A DNA stretch of 9,231 nt from Clostridia bacterium (GCA_900754805.1 CAAEEE010000138.1:1-9231), one strand, 5' to 3'; positions 1 through 6,920 are shown, counted from the stretch's first letter. Notes: generated by a model from the letters alone, not told the origin. Program-made: numbers and translations.

Positions 1-57
1 CTGAATAAAACGATACAGCCATCTACTGGCAGATATTTAGAAATCCCTTCTTCTTAA

Positions 58-180
58 AATGTCCTTGACAAGGGGTACACTTTACGCGAAATTGCGAAAA
101 ACCTGAAAGACCTTGGTGTAGGTCTGAATGAGATTATCAAAGCAACCGGGCTTTCCGCCGAAGAAGTTAAAGAATTATAA
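58..180 (+). pseudogene. C-terminal remnant of an Rpn-family / PD-(D/E)XK nuclease transposase-like protein
   Basis: The frame ending in TAA at 178-180 encodes about 40 residues that finish IAKNLKDLGVG, then LNEIIKATGLSAEEVKEL. This helical ending (an 'EIAKNLK' stretch, then 'I..ATGLS.EEV..L') is typical of the C-terminus of Rpn-type recombination-promoting nuclease / putative transposase proteins, which end in a small helix-turn-helix-like repeat. The frame is closed by TAA at 55-57 and has no start codon or ribosome binding site. The two other plus frames are also interrupted upstream (TAG at 38-40; TAA at 6-8 and TGA near 67). The nuclease domain is therefore absent or lies in another frame beyond the left edge, and I call it a fragment. 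A frameshift joining it to a longer upstream gene cannot be excluded. Family assignment is by recognition of the tail only. Confidence 0.6.
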
Positions 181-201
181 GCACTATATATTAACAAACT
201 T

Positions 202-231
202 CGCACTTGCAGTTTCTTGCAAGTGCGATTT
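202..231 (+). terminator. Rho-independent terminator-like hairpin
   Basis: CGCACTTGCA (202-211) pairs perfectly with TGCAAGTGCG (218-227) around a 6-base loop and is followed by ATTTTAG. It lies 21 bases after the stop of the Rpn-like remnant and would end that transcript. The T tract is short. Read on the minus strand, the hairpin is followed by AAGTTTG, so it may also stop the ABC operon coming from the right. Confidence 0.6.
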
Positions 232-234
232 TAG

Positions 235-261
235 CATGTGCCTTTTTTAAAGCGGCACATG
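235..261. repeat. Short inverted repeat between convergent ends
   Basis: CATGTGCC (235-242) and GGCACATG (254-261) are a perfect 8-bp inverted repeat with an 11-base AT-rich loop. It lies just beyond the previous hairpin and 46 bases past the stop codon of the last ABC-operon gene. Neither strand has a clear T tract after it, so it is a weak terminator candidate or simply an RNA-stabilising hairpin. Confidence 0.4.
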
Positions 262-306
262 GCATATTTCAGAATTGGCGAACGTCATCGTCCCGTAATT
301 CTATGT

Positions 307-1029
307 CTATTCTCTCGATACCCGCCGCAAAACGATTTGCATGCAGCACAGCATTACGATTGTCCGTATCACTGCGCCGGCCGCACCGGCTGCACCCGCC
401 CCGAGGTCAAACACATCGCTAATCACTTCGGTTAGCCCTGCTGCGGCGAAGCTCACTCCTGCAATCACAAGAACCGCTAAAAATTTCCTGCCGCCGTATT
501 TATTTCCTGCGGTTTGATAGATTGCAATCGCCGCGAAAATCATGGCCGCAAGCGCAAAGGATGCGGCTGCTGTTTCCAAGATCACGCCTCCCAGCGCATC
601 CATGAATGCATTGTACTCATTCAATGTCCGCATTTGAAATTCGTGGCTTGAAAATTCCGTCAATCTGCGATGCAGCACATACCATTGCATGGCAAGCAGA
701 ATATATTGCAGTATCGTGAGGGTTCCCCCTGCCGCGGTGATTTTTGAGATTGCGGCACTCTTCTCAGAAATCGGAAGTGTTCGGTATAAAATCGCCCCGT
801 CTGTGAACATGGCAATATAAAGAAGCCTTTTAAATATCCGGAAGAAGCAGTAGAAAATAATCGCGGCCGCGGGTATGGCGAAAGAATAATCCGCCATATA
901 AATTCTGCTGGGAACCAGCAGTGGATTTGCCCCGAAAAGCGTGAAGAGAAACAGCGTCATGTAAGCCGCCGAAACTTCACCCCCAACACTCTGCAAATCC
1001 ATCTTCAGACATTTTCCAAAACCCTTCAT
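307..1029 (-). CDS. Small ABC-2-like membrane protein, last gene of the GntR/ABC operon
   Basis: A 240-aa hydrophobic protein, probably the second membrane subunit or accessory permease of the neighbouring ABC transporter in the cytoplasmic membrane. About six hydrophobic stretches are visible, around residues 23-40, 48-66, 96-120, 147-171, 183-200 and 213-234. The LPISEK motif at 85-90 after a hydrophobic pair matches the 'LP(V/I)' element that also occurs twice in the upstream 502-aa protein, supporting membership of the same permease superfamily. The frame is open up to 1116, but I chose the ATG at 1029 because GGGGG sits 8 bases before it. The ATG at 1035 is too close to this site. It starts 19 bases after the upstream stop, so it should be cotranscribed. 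No substrate can be read from the sequence. The C-terminal part has a Gly/Ala-rich run near 210-219. Confidence 0.75.
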   Translation of the reverse strand: MKGFGKCLKMDLQSVGGEVSAAYMTLFLFTLFGANPLLVPSRIYMADYSFAIPAAAIIFYCFFRIFKRLLYIAMFTDGAILYRTLPISEKSAAISKITAAGGTLTILQYILLAMQWYVLHRRLTEFSSHEFQMRTLNEYNAFMDALGGVILETAAASFALAAMIFAAIAIYQTAGNKYGGRKFLAVLVIAGVSFAAAGLTEVISDVFDLGAGAAGAAGAVIRTIVMLCCMQIVLRRVSRE

Positions 1030-1048
1030 TTTCATTCCCCCTTTCGCT

Positions 1049-2557
1049 TCATGCGCTGTACATATCTCTAAGCTCCGATATGCAGAGTCTATATACAAAG
1101 ACGCATTCCGCCGCACAAACGGTCAGAACCAGCACGCTTCCCGCAATCGGATTTATGATTTTAAACGGCAGTATGAATACAAGAAGCAGCATGTGCACGA
1201 TTGTTTCAAGCGAAAGGCACAGACCTCCCGCCAAGCGGCTTGTCTTATGGGTCAGAGGGTCACGCCACCTTCCCGAAAAAGCACTGTTGAAGAGCCCCCA
1301 TCCGCTGAAAGTAAGCATAAGCACCGTAATAATCAGCACCCAGATCAGGAAAAGAATCGCCGTTTCAAGGCCGCCGTCGGTCGTTCCTATCAGCTTCGTC
1401 ATCACAGCCACAATCTTTTCGCGCCCCTCTTCAAACACGGCAGTCACCGGTATCAGTGCGAGGCAAAGCAGCGGAAGAAGTGCCATGCACTTGAATCCGC
1501 TTTTCATGTGTACCTTCACGATATCTTCCGTGCGAACCGGCAGGCTGTAGTAAAACGGAGCATTTTCGTCGAGCAGAATCGCCGTATTCCATGACTGCAC
1601 CACCGTTCCAAAAGTAGAAAACAACGCAGCCAGAAAAACAATTATCAGACTGCTGCTTACACCTGCGTTTCTGATAAAAACGCAAATCACCAAAACAATG
1701 CAGATAACCGACTTCCAGTCCATCATTTTCCCTTTGCCGCCTACGAGTTTTTCATATGCCTTCGCCTTATTTCCGTCCTTTGACTCAAACTCCCATGTTC
1801 TGCGAGTCTTCACCTTCGTCGCAGTCAGCTTCGGCATGTGTTTCATTAAGAAGTAAGCTGCTGTTCCCGCAATGAGAATCTTTGCAAGCAGTACAAGCAG
1901 CGGCGGCACCCGGTCTCCCGCTAAAAATGCCAAGCGCGGAAGCAGGACTCCTCCCAGGAAAAACAGCCATGGAATGTCGGAGCGAATAGCACTGCGCTCC
2001 GGCAGGCTGCCGTCGTTCTTTCGGCACGCATTTACAAGCACACGCTCGTATTCTGTTGTAATGCAGAGCGTGAGCAGTATCACAAAAATAAGCTCCAAAG
2101 GAAGCATCGCATAAACTGCCCCGTCCGAGATGCCCGTATTGCTTCCGCAATAGAGCCAGCGAAGAAAGCTTGGGATGGCATCGGCGGCATGATAGCGTGT
2201 CAAGCTGAAGTAACCTCCGAAAAAACCGAGCGGCAGGCTCAAAACACATATCAGAACCACGCCTGCTGCCACAAGGTATCCGCCCCCTCGAAGCGTCTTT
2301 TCGTCAACGGGCAGCATGTTCACGAGAATAGCGGAGTTTCCGTATCGGTTTTCCCCAAAGATCTTATACATCGTCCTTTCCAAAAAGTAAAATCCGATGA
2401 TCATGCAGATAAATCCAAGTAAGCAAAGCGGGAGCATCCTGCTGATACAAAAGAGCGATACCGCCGCCAGAAGCATCATCACAACTGTTGCCGGCACTTC
2501 CTCCCTTGCGAGCCACATATTCAGTTTAATGATTTTCCAAGTTCCCTGTCTCATCAT
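1049..2557 (-). CDS. Large ABC transporter membrane protein with two permease-like blocks
   Basis: A 502-aa polytopic membrane protein, very likely the permease partner of the ATPase encoded just upstream. It appears to be built from two halves. Residues 1-240 contain hydrophobic segments (about 21-58, 92-116, 150-168, 196-238) and the motif MLPVDEKTL at 81-89. A charged cytoplasmic linker follows at about 241-280 (KVKTRR, then DGNKAKAYEK). Residues 281-492 contain further hydrophobic segments and a second copy of the motif, SLPVRTEDI, at 338-346. The 'LPV + acidic/basic' element after a membrane pair is common in ABC-2 exporters such as those in GntR/YtrA-type operons. The ATG at 2557 follows AAAGGAG by 10 bases, and the gene overlaps the end of the ATPase gene by 32 bases, so the two are probably translationally coupled. 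The substrate is unknown; cell-envelope-active compounds are only a guess from operon type. Confidence 0.8.
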   Translation of the reverse strand: MMRQGTWKIIKLNMWLAREEVPATVVMMLLAAVSLFCISRMLPLCLLGFICMIIGFYFLERTMYKIFGENRYGNSAILVNMLPVDEKTLRGGGYLVAAGVVLICVLSLPLGFFGGYFSLTRYHAADAIPSFLRWLYCGSNTGISDGAVYAMLPLELIFVILLTLCITTEYERVLVNACRKNDGSLPERSAIRSDIPWLFFLGGVLLPRLAFLAGDRVPPLLVLLAKILIAGTAAYFLMKHMPKLTATKVKTRRTWEFESKDGNKAKAYEKLVGGKGKMMDWKSVICIVLVICVFIRNAGVSSSLIIVFLAALFSTFGTVVQSWNTAILLDENAPFYYSLPVRTEDIVKVHMKSGFKCMALLPLLCLALIPVTAVFEEGREKIVAVMTKLIGTTDGGLETAILFLIWVLIITVLMLTFSGWGLFNSAFSGRWRDPLTHKTSRLAGGLCLSLETIVHMLLLVFILPFKIINPIAGSVLVLTVCAAECVFVYRLCISELRDMYSA

Positions 2558-3281
2558 CTCTAAAAATCTCCTTTAAAGCCCCTTCCAGCGACATGCCGTA
2601 CTCGCTCCTCAAACGGTCGGAATCCGTAAACTTTTCTACCTTTCCCCTCTTCAAAACAATGACCGAGTCGAAAAGCCTTTCGATGTCCCGCACCAGATGC
2701 GTCACGATGAGCATCGTCCCCTTCGGATTAAAATTCTCAATGATTAAATCCAAAATATGATCCCTCGCCTCGACGTCTACGCCGCCAATCGGCTCATCGA
2801 GAAGGTAAAGTCTTGCGTTTCGCGACATTACGAGGCAGATCTGCAGCTTGTCAATCATGCCCTTGGATATTTCCTTCGGCATCTGCTGCATTTTTATATC
2901 AAAAGTCTCCAAAAGCCTTTTGCATTTTTCTTCATCGAAATCGTCAAAAAAGGTCCTGTAAATCTTCACGATGTCGCTGACCGCCATGTCCGCCGGGATT
3001 CCGCTCCGGTCAGGCAGATAGGCCACATGCGCCTTCGTTTCCGCGCCCGGCTTCACTCCGTCAATGAGCACTTCACCGCGGTACTCCGCATACATGCCCG
3101 CCAGAATTTTGAGCAGCGTCGTCTTGCCGCTGCCGTTCGGTCCGAGCAGACCGATGATATGTCCTTCCGGAATTTCCAGACTGACATCATCCAGCGCGCG
3201 CACGAAGTCAAACTCTTTCGTCAGATTTTTTATCTCGACTATCGGTTTGCTAACCAGTTTCAATCCACTTGCCATAATCAT
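2526..3281 (-). CDS. ABC transporter ATP-binding protein (YtrB/BcrA-like type)
   Basis: A 251-aa cytoplasmic nucleotide-binding subunit that hydrolyses ATP to drive the membrane proteins encoded next. Visible motifs in order: Walker A GPNGSGKT at 47-54; a Q-loop-region sequence YLPD at 88-91; signature ISKGM at 138-142, the 'SKGM' variant usual in ABC-2 exporters rather than LSGGQ; Walker B LYLLDEP at 158-164 with catalytic Glu163; D-loop GGVD at 166-169; and switch His195 in IVTH. The length is normal for a stand-alone ATPase of this class. The start codon ATG at 3281 overlaps the TGA of the GntR gene as ATGA, with AAAGGA 4 bases upstream. A second in-frame ATG at 3275 is possible. Regulation is presumably through the GntR protein encoded first in the operon. 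All core motifs look intact, so it should be active. Confidence 0.93.
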   Translation of the reverse strand: MIMASGLKLVSKPIVEIKNLTKEFDFVRALDDVSLEIPEGHIIGLLGPNGSGKTTLLKILAGMYAEYRGEVLIDGVKPGAETKAHVAYLPDRSGIPADMAVSDIVKIYRTFFDDFDEEKCKRLLETFDIKMQQMPKEISKGMIDKLQICLVMSRNARLYLLDEPIGGVDVEARDHILDLIIENFNPKGTMLIVTHLVRDIERLFDSVIVLKRGKVEKFTDSDRLRSEYGMSLEGALKEIFRDDETGNLENH

Positions 3282-3676
3282 CCAATCCTTTCATACGCCA
3301 TTTGTTTCTCCGGTGCGGACTCACACCTCTTCAGAAAAAAATCCATCATTTCCTGCTCGCTGTAGCCGAGCACTGCCATCTCTCTTCGAAATTTGTCCGC
3401 CGCCTCCGAGGCCATTCTCTTCTTGAGCTCCCCTATCAGCGCGGCGTCCTTCGTAACGAACCTGCCGCTTGTTCGCTCCGAAACCAAAAGCCCTTCTCTT
3501 TCCAGTTCATTCAGCGCTCGCTGCATCGTGTTGGGATTCACTTCAAATTCCCCTGCAAGCTCCCTCACAGATGCCACGCGCTCGCCCGGCGTCAGTTCCC
3601 CCGAGGCAATCGCCTCTCTGACGTTGTTCATAATCTGCATGTAAATCGGCATATTCTCCTGCAAATTTTTGTCCAT
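3278..3676 (-). CDS. GntR family transcriptional regulator, short YtrA-type
   Basis: A 132-aa DNA-binding protein and first gene of the ABC operon. An N-terminal GntR winged helix occupies about residues 10-76: PIYMQI at 10-15, GERVASVRELA at 31-41, the recognition-helix region VNPNTMQRALNELE at 47-60 and the wing TSGRFV at 69-74. Only about 55 helical residues follow, too short for a FadR or HutC effector domain, which is the hallmark of the YtrA subfamily that regulates ABC transporter operons. The frame is open to an ATG at 3700, but I prefer the ATG at 3676, which has GGGAGG 7 bases upstream. It overlaps the ATPase gene by four bases (ATGA). The perfect palindrome at 3758-3781, upstream of the gene, is the obvious candidate operator, implying autorepression. 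Ligand unknown. Confidence 0.92.
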   Translation of the reverse strand: MDKNLQENMPIYMQIMNNVREAIASGELTPGERVASVRELAGEFEVNPNTMQRALNELEREGLLVSERTSGRFVTKDAALIGELKKRMASEAADKFRREMAVLGYSEQEMMDFFLKRCESAPEKQMAYERIG

Positions 3677-3742
3677 GAGCCTACCTCCCTCTTCACTCAT
3701 AAATTTCCAATCTTCGGTTCATACTATATCACATATGGCATA

Positions 3743-3772
3743 TTGACCGAAAACAGAATTGTATTATATATT
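3743..3772 (+). promoter_or_regulatory. Candidate promoter for the antiporter gene
   Basis: TTGACC (3743-3748) and TATATT (3767-3772) are separated by 18 bases, giving 5/6 matches at both elements. The -10 lies inside the palindrome. The region is so AT-rich that chance matches are easy. The resulting leader would be about 85 bases. Confidence 0.4.
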
Positions 3773-3781
3773 TAATACAAT
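3758..3781. promoter_or_regulatory. Palindromic operator, probably bound by the YtrA-type GntR protein
   Basis: ATTGTATTA (3758-3766) and TAATACAAT (3773-3781) form a perfect 9-bp inverted repeat with a 6-base AT centre. Long palindromes of this spacing are typical of YtrA-type GntR operators. It overlaps candidate -10 elements of both the leftward ABC operon and the rightward antiporter gene, so binding could repress both. That binding is an inference. Confidence 0.6.
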
Positions 3782-3805
3782 AGTACATTCATACAATTTT
3801 GTCAA
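3777..3805 (-). promoter_or_regulatory. Candidate sigma-A promoter for the GntR/ABC operon
   Basis: On the minus strand a perfect TTGACA (3805-3800) is followed after 17 bases by TATTGT (3782-3777), a 4/6 match to the -10 consensus. A perfect TATAAT also occurs at 3768-3763, but its 17-base-upstream partner (TGAATG) is poor. Either way transcription would start about 80-95 bases before the GntR start codon. Confidence 0.55.
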
Positions 3806-3820
3806 TACACAAAAAGAAAA

Positions 3821-3847
3821 AAAGCAAAACTTTTCGTGCTTTGCTTT
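3821..3847 (+). promoter_or_regulatory. Leader hairpin just before the antiporter ribosome binding site
   Basis: AAAGCAAA (3821-3828) and TTTGCTTT (3840-3847) form a perfect 8-bp stem with an 11-base loop, followed by CTTTT and then the AGGAGG at 3853-3858. It could act as a weak attenuator or simply structure the 5' leader. The stem is AU-rich and therefore of doubtful strength. Confidence 0.3.
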
Positions 3848-3864
3848 CTTTTAGGAGGAAAATC

Positions 3865-5340
3865 ATGAATGAATCAAATCTCTCAACTTCGCAGGGCAGC
3901 GATCAGTCCCTGTCTTTCACCAAACTGACCGCCATGATTATCGGCTCGACCATCGGCGGCGGAATTTTTACAACTGCAGGCGACATGGCGGCCCTCGGCG
4001 CTCACACGGGCAGCGTGCTTGTCGGCTGGGCAATCTGCGGCGTGGGCATGTTCTGTCTGATGATGTGCTTCTTCGGGCTGAACAAAGTCCGCCCCGACCT
4101 TACCAACGGCATTTACAGCTACGCGAAGGAAGGCTTCGGTGAATTCGTCGGCTTTAACTCGGCGTGGGGCTATTGGCTCAGTGCGCTGCTTTGCAATGTT
4201 TCCTACACAACGCTGCTCTTCGGCGCACTCGGGCATTTCTTTCCGATTTTCGGCGACGGCAACAACCTGCTTGCCATCATCTGCGCCTCCGTCATCATCT
4301 GGCTTTTGAACTGGCTGATACTCCGCGGCGTACAGGAAGCCGCCGCTCTGAATGTAATTACGACCATCGCCAAGCTGATTCCGCTTCTGGTCTTTGTGAT
4401 TGCGATAATCTTTATCGGCGCTTTTGATCCAAAGGTCTTTATGAGCAATTTCTGGGGCAGCGAAACCGCAGGTGCTCCCGCCATCGCCGACCAAATCAAA
4501 GCAACTACCTCGGCCACAGTCTGGTCTTTCATCGGCGTTGAAGGCGCTGTGGTTCTTTCTGCACGCGCCAAGCGTTCCTCCGATGTGGGCAAAGCCTCGC
4601 TGACCGGCTTTCTGGGTATCTTCATCATCTATGTGCTCGTTGCGGTTCTGAGCATGGGCGTTCTCACGACAGAAGAACTCGCCGCACTGAAAAATCCGCA
4701 GATGGCGGGAATTTTGGAAGCGGTCGTTGGCCCATGGGGCGCCGCTCTCGTAAACATCGGTGTCATCCTGTCGCTTGCGGGTGCGCTTCTCGGCTGGACA
4801 ATTCTTGCCGCTGACTGCCCGTATTCCGCAGCTAAGCAAGGCGTATTCATGCATGCCTTCACGCGTGCAAACGAAAACGGCTCGCCGTCGTTTTCTCTCT
4901 ACCTTACGAACGGCCTCGTACAGCTTTTCCTGATTGTCATCTACTTCAGCGCATCCACCTATCAGGTTTTCTACACATTCAGCACGACGATGATTATGAT
5001 TCCGTATTTTCTAAGTGCCTTGTACTACATGAAGGTTGCGGCCCGCGGCGAAGGTTTTTCAAACAGCGGCGGCAGAGGTGGCTCCCTCGGCGCGGCTCGC
5101 TTCTTTGCGTTCGTGGGAACGCTTTACGGCATCTGGATGCTGTATTCGTCGGGACTTGAGCTGACCTTCATCGCCTGCATCCTTTATGCCCCGGGAATCA
5201 TCGTCTTTGCGCTTGGCAAAAAAGAAAAAGGACGCCCGGTCTTCGAACGTCCTTATGAAGCAGTCATTGCAATCGCTTTGGCTTTGCTTGCCGTAATCGC
5301 GCTTTTTATGATTATCACAGGCAGGATTCATCCGTTCTGA
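3865..5340 (+). CDS. APC-family basic amino acid antiporter, arginine/ornithine (ArcD-like) type
   Basis: A 491-aa inner-membrane transporter of the amino acid-polyamine-organocation superfamily, with the length and layout of basic amino acid/polyamine antiporters (about 12-13 membrane segments). The first membrane helix carries the substrate-binding motif GSTIGGGIF at 27-35. The sequence WSFIGVEGAVVLSARAKRSSDVGKA after the sixth helix is the TM6 'F.GVEGA..LS.RAK' signature typical of arginine/ornithine and lysine antiporters of this family. The frame is open to 3799, but the ATG at 3865 is preceded by AGGAGG at 3853-3858 and gives the usual short hydrophilic N-terminus, so I use it. No arginine deiminase genes are adjacent, so the exact substrate pair is uncertain. 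Its last 40 or so codons and the downstream bases are duplicated at 7841-7983. The gene itself looks intact. Confidence 0.88.
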   Translation: MNESNLSTSQGSDQSLSFTKLTAMIIGSTIGGGIFTTAGDMAALGAHTGSVLVGWAICGVGMFCLMMCFFGLNKVRPDLTNGIYSYAKEGFGEFVGFNSAWGYWLSALLCNVSYTTLLFGALGHFFPIFGDGNNLLAIICASVIIWLLNWLILRGVQEAAALNVITTIAKLIPLLVFVIAIIFIGAFDPKVFMSNFWGSETAGAPAIADQIKATTSATVWSFIGVEGAVVLSARAKRSSDVGKASLTGFLGIFIIYVLVAVLSMGVLTTEELAALKNPQMAGILEAVVGPWGAALVNIGVILSLAGALLGWTILAADCPYSAAKQGVFMHAFTRANENGSPSFSLYLTNGLVQLFLIVIYFSASTYQVFYTFSTTMIMIPYFLSALYYMKVAARGEGFSNSGGRGGSLGAARFFAFVGTLYGIWMLYSSGLELTFIACILYAPGIIVFALGKKEKGRPVFERPYEAVIAIALALLAVIALFMIITGRIHPF

Positions 5341-5362
5341 GCTGCCTGCTGACCTCCGCAAT
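5220..5362 (+). repeat. Direct repeat copy 1: antiporter 3' end and 22 bases beyond
   Basis: This 143-bp stretch, covering the last roughly 40 codons, the stop codon and 22 following bases, recurs in the same orientation at 7841-7983. There are only two differences: C5233 versus T7854 and A5314 versus G7935. Identity stops sharply on the right, after 5362/7983. On the left it breaks at one mismatch, with three more matching bases beyond only if that mismatch is allowed. Confidence 0.95.
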
Positions 5363-5479
5363 GATGCTATCATAAAAGTAGACACGGAAAGGTAGAAAAC
5401 TATCACTCCAACTGTTAAAATAAGAGTGGTGCGACTACCAGGAAGGTGACAGATACCAGTTTTTCTTGACTGGTACAAT
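5363..5479. other. Gene-free spacer, possibly a decayed insertion-sequence end
   Basis: No convincing open frame is present. Visible structure is a hairpin, TACCAGT (5454-5460) pairing with ACTGGTA (5469-5475), and a stretch with AAAAGTAGACA (5376-5386) that resembles sub-terminal motifs seen at the ends of IS21-like elements. I see no transposase, no matching opposite end and no target duplication, so the IS reading is only a suggestion. Together with the following repeats and promoter this accounts for the 305 bases between the antiporter and the ATPase gene. Confidence 0.3.
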
Positions 5480-5594
5480 CGTCGGATTATTTTTTCGCCA
5501 ATCGTCTGAAAAATTCTTCGCCACTCGTCGGAAAAATTCTTCGCCATTCATCGGAAAAATTTCTCGCCATTCGTCGGAAAAATCTTGTTTTATT
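5480..5594. repeat. Five 23-bp tandem repeats upstream of the ATPase gene
   Basis: Units begin at 5480, 5503, 5526, 5549 and 5572, exactly 23 bases apart. The consensus opens CGTCGGAAAAAT and closes TCGCCATT. The middle three are most alike. The first has an altered AT core and the fifth keeps only its first dozen bases before diverging. The period is not a multiple of three, so the array is not conserved coding repeats. It ends within the -35 region of the promoter that follows, consistent with a multi-site binding array, though that role is inferred. Confidence 0.88.
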
Positions 5595-5613
5595 TGTCTC
5601 GATGGGGTATACT
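5585..5613 (+). promoter_or_regulatory. Candidate promoter of the first ATPase gene
   Basis: TATACT (5608-5613), a 5/6 match to the -10 consensus, lies 17 bases after TTGTTT (5585-5590), a weak 3/6 match to the -35 element. The -35 sits inside the fifth, diverged tandem repeat. A weak -35 next to a repeat array suits an activated or tightly controlled promoter. The start codon is about 25 bases after the expected transcription start. Confidence 0.5.
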
Positions 5614-5645
5614 AAAGACAGTATCTATGAAGTGAGGTTTTCCGA

Positions 5646-6920
5646 ATGAAAAAATACAGAAAAAGGATTGCAGATGAAATTCTGAAGCGTAAACTGGAGG
5701 GGAAAGGTGCAGTGCTGATTGAAGGCCCTAAATGGTGCGGCAAAACGACAACAGCAGAACAACTCGCTTCCAGTATTTTGTATATGGATGACCCGGAAAA
5801 GAAAGAGCAAAACATCGCCATGTCCGAGCTGAATCCCAAACGCCTGCTAAAAGGTTCGGCACCGCGACTCATCGATGAATGGCAGCTCGCTCCAAAACTT
5901 TGGGACGCGATCCGCTTTGAAGTTGACCATCGCGGCGAATTGGGACAATTTATTCTCACCGGCTCCGCTGTTCCTGCTGACACAAAACAAATCACCCACT
6001 CCGGAACAGGGCGTTTCACATGGTTGACAATGCGTCCTATGAGCTTATACGAATCAGGGGATTCCACAGGAGAAGTCAGTATCAAAAACCTGTTTGACAC
6101 ACAAGCTGAAATTGACGGTGCTTCCGGTCTGAGCATTGACCGTCTGGCTTTCCTTGTGTGTCGGGGCGGATGGCCGCAGGCTGTAGACATGCGAGAGGAA
6201 ATCGCTTTAGATCAAGCAATCGACTATTATGACGCTGTGGTTCACTCTGATGTCAACCGCGCGGATAACGTGCAAAAAAATCCGGAAAAAGTTCGCAGGC
6301 TCATGCGTTCCTACGCAAGGAACCAAGGCGCGCAAGTGCCGAATACTGTACTGGCGCAGGATGTTGCGGCAAATGATGAAACGCCGATCAGCGAAGATAC
6401 TGTCGCGTCTTATCTCCATGCACTCCGAAAGATTTTTGTAGTTGAGGATCTGCCTGCATGGAATCCGAACCTGCGCTCTAAAACCGCCATTCGTTCATCG
6501 GATACGCGCTACTATGTCGACCCGTCTATCGCCGCTGCTGCACTGGGTATCGGACCTAATGACTTGATCCAGGACTTGAAGACCTTCGGCTTCCTGTTCG
6601 AAACCCTTTGCGTCAGAGATCTCCGCGTTTTTGCGGACGCTTTGGGCGGAGATGTTTACCACTACCGAGACAAAGATGGACAGGAATGTGATGCTGTGAT
6701 TCATTTGAGAAACGGCAAATACGGCTTAATAGAAATCAAACTTGGTGGTGACAAGCTCATCGAAGAAGGCGCAAAAAGCCTAAAAGCAATGGCTGCCAAG
6801 ATTGACACCGATCGAATGAACGCACCGTCCTTCCTTATGGTTTTGACGGGAATCGGCGATTACGCGTATCGGCGTCAAGATGGTGTCTGCGTTGTCCCCA
6901 TCGGCTGCCTCAAAAATTAA
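5646..6920 (+). CDS. AAA ATPase with C-terminal DUF4143 / nuclease-like domain (COG1373 type)
   Basis: A complete 424-aa cytoplasmic protein whose family has no settled function. The N-terminal AAA_14-type ATPase shows Walker A GPKWCGKT at 27-34, Walker B RLIDEWQ at 74-80 with Asp77/Glu78, the sensor TGS at 105-107, a probable arginine finger in SGTGRF near 119-124, and RPMSL at 130-134. A helical winged-helix-like middle follows at about 190-290. The C-terminal DUF4143 part has the PD-(D/E)XK-like set Glu319 (LFE), Asp349 (ECDAV) and Glu363-x-Lys365 (EIKLG), all present, so nuclease-like activity is possible but unproven. The ATG at 5646 has AGTGAGG 8 bases upstream. It has its own promoter behind a tandem-repeat array and its own terminator, so it is a single-gene unit. 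It sits between the two copies of the duplicated antiporter end. Confidence 0.9.
   Translation: MKKYRKRIADEILKRKLEGKGAVLIEGPKWCGKTTTAEQLASSILYMDDPEKKEQNIAMSELNPKRLLKGSAPRLIDEWQLAPKLWDAIRFEVDHRGELGQFILTGSAVPADTKQITHSGTGRFTWLTMRPMSLYESGDSTGEVSIKNLFDTQAEIDGASGLSIDRLAFLVCRGGWPQAVDMREEIALDQAIDYYDAVVHSDVNRADNVQKNPEKVRRLMRSYARNQGAQVPNTVLAQDVAANDETPISEDTVASYLHALRKIFVVEDLPAWNPNLRSKTAIRSSDTRYYVDPSIAAAALGIGPNDLIQDLKTFGFLFETLCVRDLRVFADALGGDVYHYRDKDGQECDAVIHLRNGKYGLIEIKLGGDKLIEEGAKSLKAMAAKIDTDRMNAPSFLMVLTGIGDYAYRRQDGVCVVPIGCLKN

Noticed and set aside
2526..3281. Degenerate ABC signature (ISKGM instead of LSGGQ) as a sign of inactivity
   Set aside because: SKGM-type signatures are usual in ABC-2 exporter ATPases, and Walker A, Walker B, catalytic Glu and switch His are all present.
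3883..4854. Long minus-strand open frame (323 codons) opposite the antiporter
   Set aside because: It is a mirror of the strongly coding plus-strand transporter; its translation is a low-hydrophobicity mix with no motif and no ribosome binding site.
5059..5547. Minus-strand frame through the tandem repeats and antiporter end
   Set aside because: It changes repeat frame at each 23-bp unit, and part of it reappears at 7662-7982 only because the DNA is duplicated. No motif or start signal supports it.
5480..5594. CRISPR array
   Set aside because: The 23-bp units are directly adjacent with no unique spacers, no leader and no cas genes.
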